From Candidatus Saccharibacteria bacterium 49-20 (GTDB lineage: Bacteria; Patescibacteriota; Saccharimonadia; Saccharimonadales; Saccharimonadaceae), in contig MKSN01000001.1 of the NCBI GenBank assembly GCA_001897295.1, positions 454,011-518,010 of the forward strand: 64,000 nucleotides of DNA, read 5' to 3'. The position numbers and the translations under genes were made by a program. Positions 58,651 to 64,000 of this stretch are shown here, piece by piece. The notes beneath the pieces are model-generated. The model saw only the letters and a program-made list of their open reading frames with translations, was not told the DNA's origin and did not search any database. Positions within the stretch are counted from its first letter, which is position 1, and each line of letters starts with the position of its first letter.

Positions 58651-59668
58651 ACTTCACAATCGTTAATTGATAGAATACGTAGCCAAACGCAATCGTACCC
58701 GCAAGCAGCGTCACGCGGGCAAGTAACGTACCGGCAATCGCAACCTCCGCAGGCACACCCGCAGCCGCCAAGAACGTCACCATTACCGCCTCGTACACAC
58801 CTGTGCCGCCCGGGGTAATCGAAATTGCGCCCGCAATTGACGCAATACCAAAGGCAATGAATAGCAGCGCCGCATCGAGCGGATAGCCAAGTGCCCAGAA
58901 CGAAATCCAAAGCAAGGCAACATCAAGAATGTTTGCGATTGCCGCCCAAATAAACGGCCTAATCAGAATTTTGCGCTCGCGTCGAATCGCCAGGTAGTCA
59001 TCGTGGAGGCCATCGAAGAATTCAAGAATTACTTCACCGTCGACGAGCTTGCGCTTCTTGCCACGGGTAATCCAACGGACAAACTTGTTGACCGTCTTTG
59101 TGAGCCACGCCGAAAAACGCCTCAGGCGCGCGTTATCTTTAATAAGCCAAATTCCGCCAAGTGTACCGCCAATTGCAACTACCGCAAGTAGCGCGCCAAT
59201 ACCAGAAATCGTCCAGTTAATCTCGTGACGGAACGCCAAAATAATCATGGCGACAATAAGCAGCATAATAAAACTTAAGAATGTAAGTACAAAGCGAATA
59301 ATTTGTGCCATCGTCGAGCGCGCAATCGATACATGGTGCTTCTTAAGAATCCAGGCAAGATACGAGAAGCCGGCTGCTCCCCCACTTGGCAAAATGTGGT
59401 TCACGAAATTAAGTTCGAGCGCTAAACGTGTCATTGACCAGCGAGACATATCCTCGAGATTGCCCTTGGCGCGTAGATAAGAAAAAATCATGCCGCCCGT
59501 TGCATAGTAGCTCGCAAATTGCACCGGAATAAGAAGTGCGAGGATCCAAAGATCAACTTGCCCCAAAAGTCCCCATGCTTTCACGATTTGTGGCCAGGCG
59601 GCAACAATAACAATCGCCAAGAGAACAAGCGTAATCAGTGTTAACCAACCCCTGAAAGAAAGCTTCAT
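58625..59668 (-). CDS. Flippase-like membrane protein (YbhN/AglD/LPG-synthase TM family)
   Basis: 347 residues with about eight membrane segments. Fits the lysylphosphatidylglycerol-synthase transmembrane family (UPF0104): LPSGGAAGFSYLAWILKKHHVSIARS near the middle and the late ITPGGTGVYEAVMVTFLAAAGVP signature. Thought to act in lipid-linked sugar transport or membrane handling; substrate unknown. Start ATG 59668: TATAAT (59681-59676) ends 7 nt before it and contains part of the earlier ATG at 59677. Confidence 0.88.
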   Translation of the reverse strand: MKLSFRGWLTLITLVLLAIVIVAAWPQIVKAWGLLGQVDLWILALLIPVQFASYYATGGMIFSYLRAKGNLEDMSRWSMTRLALELNFVNHILPSGGAAGFSYLAWILKKHHVSIARSTMAQIIRFVLTFLSFIMLLIVAMIILAFRHEINWTISGIGALLAVVAIGGTLGGIWLIKDNARLRRFSAWLTKTVNKFVRWITRGKKRKLVDGEVILEFFDGLHDDYLAIRRERKILIRPFIWAAIANILDVALLWISFWALGYPLDAALLFIAFGIASIAGAISITPGGTGVYEAVMVTFLAAAGVPAEVAIAGTLLARVTLLAGTIAFGYVFYQLTIVKYGKPPANS

Positions 59669-59749
59669 ATACTTCATTATATCGCCTTAGGGGTAAACTA
59701 CCATAAGAAACTTCTCAGCTTACCGCCCCACCTCTGATATAATAAGAGC

Positions 59750-60931
59750 ATGCATATTGCCCTTTTAGGTCGCCAACCCGAACTCTCTATCGCCGAACTC
59801 GAGCGAGTTTTTACAAAAGTATCTTGGTTTTCGCCACAAACCGCCCTCATCGACACCGACGAAGCGATTGATATTCAAAAACTTGGCGGTTCACAAAAAA
59901 TCGGACGTGTCATTCTTGAAGTCGATTCAACCGAATGGCGTCACGTATCAGGCGCGCTTGTAAAACACTACGCCAAAATCTGGTCTGTCGCTGCAGGTAA
60001 AATTACCCTTGGACTCAGTGCCTACGACTTTAAGCTTTCGCCTCGTGAGCTCCAAAAGTCCGGCCTCATTCTAAAAAGTAAGCTCAAGAGTGGCGGCGTC
60101 AGTCTTCGTCTCGTACCAAACCAAGAAGTTGCGCTAAGTACCGCTACGTCGCACCACAACAAGTTGGGTCTTTCTGACAATAAAGTCGAGCTTCTTATTA
60201 TTCGCGGTAAAAACTCAACTATCATCGCCGAAAGCATCGGTGCGCAAAATATTACAGCCCTCGCTGCCCGTGACCAGGGCCGCCCACGCCGTGACGCTTT
60301 CGTAGGGATGCTCCCGCCAAAGCTCGCGCAAATTATGATCAACCTTGCAGGCCCGCTTGCAGCCGACCCGACCCAAGACCTCGCCCAACCGCGCGTGCTC
60401 GACCCATTCTGTGGCACCGGCGTCCTACTTCAAGAGGCGATGCTTATGGGGTATGACGTTTACGGAACTGACCTCTCCGAAAAAATGATTCGCTACAGTC
60501 GTGAGAACCTCAACTGGTTGCAGGATAAGTACCAGCTCACTGGGCACTGGTACCTCCATGAAGGCGACGCGACTGACACAAAATGGCAACAACCTATCGC
60601 CGCCGTTGTAACCGAAACGTATCTTGGTCAACCGTTTAGCGCACCACCTTCAAGCGCCAAGCTTACCGAAGTTAGAGGTAATTGTAACCATATTATTGGT
60701 GGTTTCCTTAAGAATCTTTCAAAACAGCTCAAGCCCGGCACACCCGTAGTGCTCGCTGTCCCAGCTTGGAAAGACAAATCAGATAACTTCACTCACCTTC
60801 CTCTTACTACCAAGATTGAAGACTATGGCTTTAAGCGTATGACGCTTACTACTGTAGACGCCGACCGCCTTATGTATTTCCGACCCGACCAAGTTGTTGC
60901 GCGCGAATTACTGCTTCTTACAGTGAAATAA
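59750..60931 (+). CDS. TRM11-like RNA methyltransferase
   Basis: 393 residues. N-terminal region (1-170) of THUMP-like type, then a Rossmann methylase with motif I LDPFCGTGVLLQEAMLMGYDVYGTDLS (residues about 205-240). The usual NPPY-type catalytic motif appears altered (VTETYLGQP), as in TRM11-like proteins. Probably modifies a guanosine in tRNA. TATAAT (59738-59743) ends 6 nt before the ATG. Divergent from the flippase-like gene; the two -10 elements are about 60 nt apart. Confidence 0.85.
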   Translation: MHIALLGRQPELSIAELERVFTKVSWFSPQTALIDTDEAIDIQKLGGSQKIGRVILEVDSTEWRHVSGALVKHYAKIWSVAAGKITLGLSAYDFKLSPRELQKSGLILKSKLKSGGVSLRLVPNQEVALSTATSHHNKLGLSDNKVELLIIRGKNSTIIAESIGAQNITALAARDQGRPRRDAFVGMLPPKLAQIMINLAGPLAADPTQDLAQPRVLDPFCGTGVLLQEAMLMGYDVYGTDLSEKMIRYSRENLNWLQDKYQLTGHWYLHEGDATDTKWQQPIAAVVTETYLGQPFSAPPSSAKLTEVRGNCNHIIGGFLKNLSKQLKPGTPVVLAVPAWKDKSDNFTHLPLTTKIEDYGFKRMTLTTVDADRLMYFRPDQVVARELLLLTVK

Positions 60932-61028
60932 TGAAATAAAAAAGCTGGATCGTCAGCGATGCCAGCAAGATACACGAAATAAGTACGAGAAAAAGGCTTT
61001 GACGAGTCTCAGTTGTTAGTTTTGTCAT
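60918..61028 (-). CDS. Small single-pass membrane protein, 36 residues
   Basis: ATG at 61028-61026, TAA at 60920-60918. Polar N-terminus (MTKLTTETRQ) and one hydrophobic segment (about 11-36) reaching the C-terminus. GAGGAGG lies 5 nt before the ATG, one of the best ribosome sites in the window. Its last 14 nt overlap the end of the TRM11-like gene on the other strand. A -10 (TACAAT, 61272-61267) lies about 240 nt upstream. Function unknown. Confidence 0.6.
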   Translation of the reverse strand: MTKLTTETRQSLFLVLISCILLASLTIQLFYFIISL

Positions 61029-61434
61029 AAAACCTCCTCGCCCGTCGATGCTTAAAATCTACAGAGGTCATAAATCACAGAACCCGCCGCCAGGCGGACC
61101 GTGAGGCCCCACAAAAGTTTCCTAAAGTGACGCGTTAACGAACCTGAACGACGGGATCAGTGTTGTTAACGCGATTTTCAACCATACCTTACACTGAATA
61201 GCCCAAGGGTTAGGTCGTTCTGCCGAATTGTAATGAATCGCAGGGCGTAGCCCGCGCTCACCCCTGATTGTACCATAGCAATGATGAAATAATCTTGAGA
61301 TTGGAGTGGAGATTGGCCGTTGGTGTGTTTGAGCGACATCTGCAGCCCAAGTCGAACCAGGCGCAGAGGCCCTGGTGAGACATGGCGCGAAGCCGTCCGA
61401 AAACATAGCAAGGGCCAATCTCCCCCTCTACCCC
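61029..61434. other. Non-coding region with two structured elements
   Basis: No protein gene seen. On the minus strand, from a -10 at 61272-61267, the leader of the 36-residue gene contains a 9-bp helix CGCGTTAAC/GTTAACGCG (61131-61139 with 61165-61173) and further GC-rich hairpins. To its right, 61309-61422 is closed by a perfect 10-bp helix GAGATTGGCC/GGCCAATCTC and contains CCAGG/CCTGG and GGC/GCC hairpins; GAGATTGG is also directly repeated at 61297-61304 and 61309-61316. Strand and identity of this 114-nt element are unknown. Confidence 0.55.
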
Positions 61435-61463
61435 TTGACTATTCAGCTAATTTTAGGTACAAT
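61435..61463 (+). promoter_or_regulatory. Promoter of rpmA
   Basis: TTGACT (61435-61440), 17-nt spacer, TACAAT (61458-61463); leader of about 50 nt with AAGGAGATAAT before the ATG. Confidence 0.8.
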
Positions 61464-61519
61464 TGAACAGATTGATGCGAGATTTTAAGAATACAGACTC
61501 GCGAAGGAGATAATAAAGT

Positions 61520-61792
61520 ATGTCACACGTTAAAGCAGGTGGTTCAAGTAAGAACATCCACAACAACGCCGGCGCCCGCCTTGGCGTGAAGCGCTTTGGT
61601 GGTCAAAAAGTAAATACTGGTGAAGTTTTGGTTCGCCAAACTGGTAGCACAAAGATTGCTGGCCCTGGTACTTTTATTAGCAAGAACTACACTATCCACG
61701 CCGCACAAGATGGTGTTGTAAGCTTCAAGAAGGTCAAAAAAGGCACCTTCACTGGCCGTACCGTCGTTCGTACCCAAGTAATTGTTTCATAA
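61520..61792 (+). CDS. rpmA: Ribosomal protein bL27
   Basis: 90 residues. 50S protein whose N-terminus reaches the peptidyl-transferase centre. SHVKAGGSSKNIHNNAGARLGVKRFGG and DGVVSFKK match the family. No N-terminal extension needing Prp-type cleavage. Good ribosome site GAAGGAG. Usually rplU (bL21) lies directly upstream; here rpmA is alone between a structured non-coding region and its own terminator. Confidence 0.96.
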   Translation: MSHVKAGGSSKNIHNNAGARLGVKRFGGQKVNTGEVLVRQTGSTKIAGPGTFISKNYTIHAAQDGVVSFKKVKKGTFTGRTVVRTQVIVS

Positions 61793-61810
61793 TTGAGACC
61801 TACTACGAAC

Positions 61811-61843
61811 AAATAACCCCGCATCTCGCGGGGTTATTTGTTT
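61811..61843 (+). terminator. Terminator of rpmA
   Basis: Perfect 12-bp stem AAATAACCCCGC/GCGGGGTTATTT with loop ATCTC, tail GTTT. Confidence 0.88.
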
Positions 61844-61855
61844 ACTATCGCTTGA

Positions 61856-63490
61856 CTACATAGTCCTGGGGTTAACCCGTGCATACGCCACCTGAACATT
61901 CTCACTAAAGCTCTGAAGGTTCGTATCGGCTTTACGGATAGCTTGACCAAGTTCGCTATCCTCATCTGCGTATCGTCGCACGTCAACAATAATTTGCTGT
62001 AGCTCGCTTACGTCAATCGGGCGTGAATATGACTGCTGCAGGATATCCTCGAGCCTAGAAGTTGCAGTACCAATACCAAGTCGCCTAGCCGTACCGACCG
62101 TTTCACTCAGTTGTTTTAGGCTATCTTTCAGCTCTTGCGTCTCGCCAACGGTCGCTTTTGCCCCGCCCACAAACGATGCTGCGGATTCAGGCACCCGGTC
62201 GATTTGCGCCCCCTGCTGCGCAAGTACTGACTCAAAGTTACCATCTATAACTCCTGCGCGACTTGAGCTAGCCTCAAGACCATTCTCGGTTACATCAATC
62301 GCTCGACTCATGTCGGCGACCGGCCCTTCTTCATACCTTCCAGCGGCGCCGTTCACCTGATACAGCTGGTCGATAGTCTGACGAATAAGCGTTTGTACTG
62401 CTCCAGTTGGATAATCCTCATAGTGACGAAGTGCGTTGTTTAAGCCGTCGGTACTTATAGTAATTCCCTCTAGAATTGTTCGGGTACCAAGCCCAATAGC
62501 ACGCCCTTCTTCATCCAGTACTTTAATTCCCTTCTGCAGTGAACTTGCGAGTTCATCGCGCACATCAAAAATATTCTGCTCATAAATTCGCTTCAAACGG
62601 TCAGCTTCACCTTGCTCAACAGACTGCGCTTCACCTTCACTCGAATTTGAATCGACCTCTTGTTCAACCGCAACAGTCTCTTTTACGGGCACCTCACCAA
62701 TATCTTCAAGTTCTTCGCGAGAAAGCTCGGGCCGTTCACGCTCCACCTCATTTACGAGTTCTTCGGTGCGCTGATCAATTTCCGCCTCATCTTGAAGCAT
62801 AAGAGCCTCGGCGCGTCGTGCGGCATCAGAGAGCCCTTCGGTCGCAGGCTGCTCAGCCTGAGGCGCTCGATCATGAGTGATATCGTCTACCTCGGACTCA
62901 TCCGGCTCTGCAGCGTTTGCACGAAGAGCCTCAATCTCCGCTTCCGTAAGACTTGCATCTCCAAATCCCATAACGGACAGCTTCCCCCCTGCATCTTGGG
63001 GGCGTGATACGTTTAAGCCTTTATCTTGATCAAGGGAGACGCTAAAATCTACATCCTTGCCGAAACGGGCTTTTATGACAGCAGGGGTGATTGTCTCACC
63101 AGCACGCAACCCCTTATATCCCTGCTTTTCGCCCATTGCAGGCTGAGATCGATCCACAAGTAGCGCAGCGACGCTGGCATCAAGCAAACTTCCCTGGTAC
63201 TCCACTACCTCCACCTGGCGACCCTTAATTGTCTCTGTTCGACGAGGCAATTTCGTCAGATCGACAACCTCAAACCCAAGAGTCGAATCATTCTGGATAA
63301 ATTCACTCTCTTCGCGAGACGTGGGTTGCGAAATATCTGGCGCGATGACGTAGCGCGCCTCTTTGTTGAAATCAAACGTAGCAGAGCCCTTAACTTCCTG
63401 CACCATATTAAGCTTCGATAGTGATATATCGCGCTCTGGCTGGACGTCTTGTTCTTGTGGGTTTGGCTGGTTTGTTTCGTCGAATGGCAT
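61856..63490 (-). CDS. Hypothetical acidic protein
   Basis: 544 residues, strongly acidic, no membrane segment. N-terminal third has mixed beta-like sequence; residues about 185-300 are Glu/Ala-rich and probably disordered or coiled; the C-terminal 240 residues are helical. Not recognised. Starts 34 nt after the response regulator gene, same strand, so the two may form an operon and the protein may be the regulator's target or scaffold. Faces rpmA across a terminator. Confidence 0.7.
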   Translation of the reverse strand: MPFDETNQPNPQEQDVQPERDISLSKLNMVQEVKGSATFDFNKEARYVIAPDISQPTSREESEFIQNDSTLGFEVVDLTKLPRRTETIKGRQVEVVEYQGSLLDASVAALLVDRSQPAMGEKQGYKGLRAGETITPAVIKARFGKDVDFSVSLDQDKGLNVSRPQDAGGKLSVMGFGDASLTEAEIEALRANAAEPDESEVDDITHDRAPQAEQPATEGLSDAARRAEALMLQDEAEIDQRTEELVNEVERERPELSREELEDIGEVPVKETVAVEQEVDSNSSEGEAQSVEQGEADRLKRIYEQNIFDVRDELASSLQKGIKVLDEEGRAIGLGTRTILEGITISTDGLNNALRHYEDYPTGAVQTLIRQTIDQLYQVNGAAGRYEEGPVADMSRAIDVTENGLEASSSRAGVIDGNFESVLAQQGAQIDRVPESAASFVGGAKATVGETQELKDSLKQLSETVGTARRLGIGTATSRLEDILQQSYSRPIDVSELQQIIVDVRRYADEDSELGQAIRKADTNLQSFSENVQVAYARVNPRTM

Positions 63491-63524
63491 GGTTGTTTGT
63501 GTGTAGTTAATCGTTTATTAATTC

Positions 63525-63917
63525 TTACGAATTAGTCTGCGCTACACCTAGATGGTGTCGTACGCGTTCAATCACGTCGCCAATCACAACTTGTGACTTC
63601 ACAAGGTAGTCATCGACGCCGAGTGATTCAGCACGCTCTTTATCTTTAGGTTGGCTGAGCGCGGTCAACATAATAACGTGGATATTTGCAGTGTCCGGTG
63701 TGTTGCGAAGGATGTCGAGTACATCAAACCCGCTAATCTTTGGCATCATCGCATCCAATAGAATCAGATCAGGCTTAAAACGGGTTGCAGCTGCAAGTGC
63801 ATCCTCGCCGTTCCCTACCCATTCGGTTTCAAAGCCTTCAATATCAAGGCGAGACTTATAGACGTTCGCTAACGCTTCGTCGTCTTCTACTAACAAGATT
63901 TTCTTTTTAGTGTCCAT
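63525..63917 (-). CDS. Single-domain response regulator
   Basis: 130 residues. REC domain with an acidic pair in LVEDDEA, phosphoacceptor Asp in LILLDAMMP, Thr in MLTALS and Lys in YLVKSQ. Closely similar to the receiver part of the regulator at 14988-15986 (MMPKISGFDxLDILR, YLVKSQV) but without its Ala/Pro tail. No kinase is adjacent in the window. TACAAT lies 9 nt before ATG 63917. Confidence 0.92.
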   Translation of the reverse strand: MDTKKKILLVEDDEALANVYKSRLDIEGFETEWVGNGEDALAAATRFKPDLILLDAMMPKISGFDVLDILRNTPDTANIHVIMLTALSQPKDKERAESLGVDDYLVKSQVVIGDVIERVRHHLGVAQTNS

Positions 63918-63968
63918 ATACGGTGTATTGTACTACGCGCTCCAGATAAGCACAAGCTTGATTGCCCC

Positions 63969-64000
63969 TTAGATTGCCTTTAGTGCCGCTTCGAGCTGAG
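63969..64000 (-). CDS. Possible 3' end of a minus-strand gene (partial)
   Basis: In one minus-strand frame the last bases encode QLEAALKAI followed by TAA (63971-63969). This looks like a helical protein end, but only 32 nt are visible, so identity is unknown. Confidence 0.35.
   Translation of the reverse strand, partial: QLEAALKAI

Noticed and set aside
1-64000. CRISPR arrays, insertion sequences, rRNA
   Set aside because: No regularly spaced repeats, transposase-like frames or rRNA signatures were seen on either strand.

Overview
The window reads as a chromosomal segment of a Patescibacteria/CPR bacterium, most likely Candidatus Saccharibacteria (TM7). This is inferred from gene content and style: compact, mostly housekeeping genes; a short MetK; a TRM11-like RNA methylase; a type IV pilin; a large TraG/VirD4-like ATPase; a partial dcw (division and cell wall) cluster; and very short or absent 5' leaders. 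TGA is used as a stop, which argues against the Gracilibacteria/Absconditabacteria code. No lineage marker was compared with a database.

Layout. 1-5.7 kb: end of gltX, a DUF3048 protein, a histidine kinase/response regulator pair, tRNA-Glu and a GC-rich lipoprotein gene. 5.7-12.7 kb: an MMPL transporter followed by a complete-looking carotenoid pathway (GGPP synthase, phytoene synthase, phytoene desaturase, a two-subunit lycopene cyclase and a UbiA-type lycopene elongase), an actinobacterial C50-type arrangement. 12.8-19.9 kb: a second kinase/regulator pair with Ala/Pro-rich tails, a pseudouridine synthase, Der and Pth. 20-24 kb: several GC-rich one-gene cassettes and a probable 385-nt structured RNA on the minus strand. 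24-34 kb: topA, a pilin, a sigma-region-4/HARE-HTH regulator, a TraG-like ATPase, a SAM-I riboswitch with metK, and more cassettes. 34.3-35.0 kb: a gene-free AT-rich gap where the two main gene orientations converge. 35-43.5 kb (minus strand): mraZ-rsmH-ftsL-pbp-mraY-ftsW-murG-ftsQ with MraZ boxes upstream. 43.5-64 kb: yvcK, a Pif1 helicase, pheA, a possible DUF4868/KwaB-like gene, rnhA, glyS, recO with a third two-component pair, xseAB, a flippase-like protein, a TRM11-like methylase, rpmA, and a fourth lone response regulator.

Two expression styles coexist. Many core genes have an extended -10 hexamer whose last base lies only 6-8 nt before the start codon, so their mRNAs should be leaderless; several N-termini were moved for this reason. 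Scattered among them are about ten GC-rich cassettes holding one to three small genes of unknown function. Nearly all of these have a near-consensus -35/-10 promoter (usually with a 17-nt spacer), and all end in a strong hairpin. All but the lipoprotein cassette also have a long leader with a Shine-Dalgarno sequence. Cassette codon choice (CTG, CAG, GAG, ATC) differs from the neighbours. These cassettes, the unassigned RNA at 20.7-21.1 kb and the carotenoid cluster are the most interesting contents.
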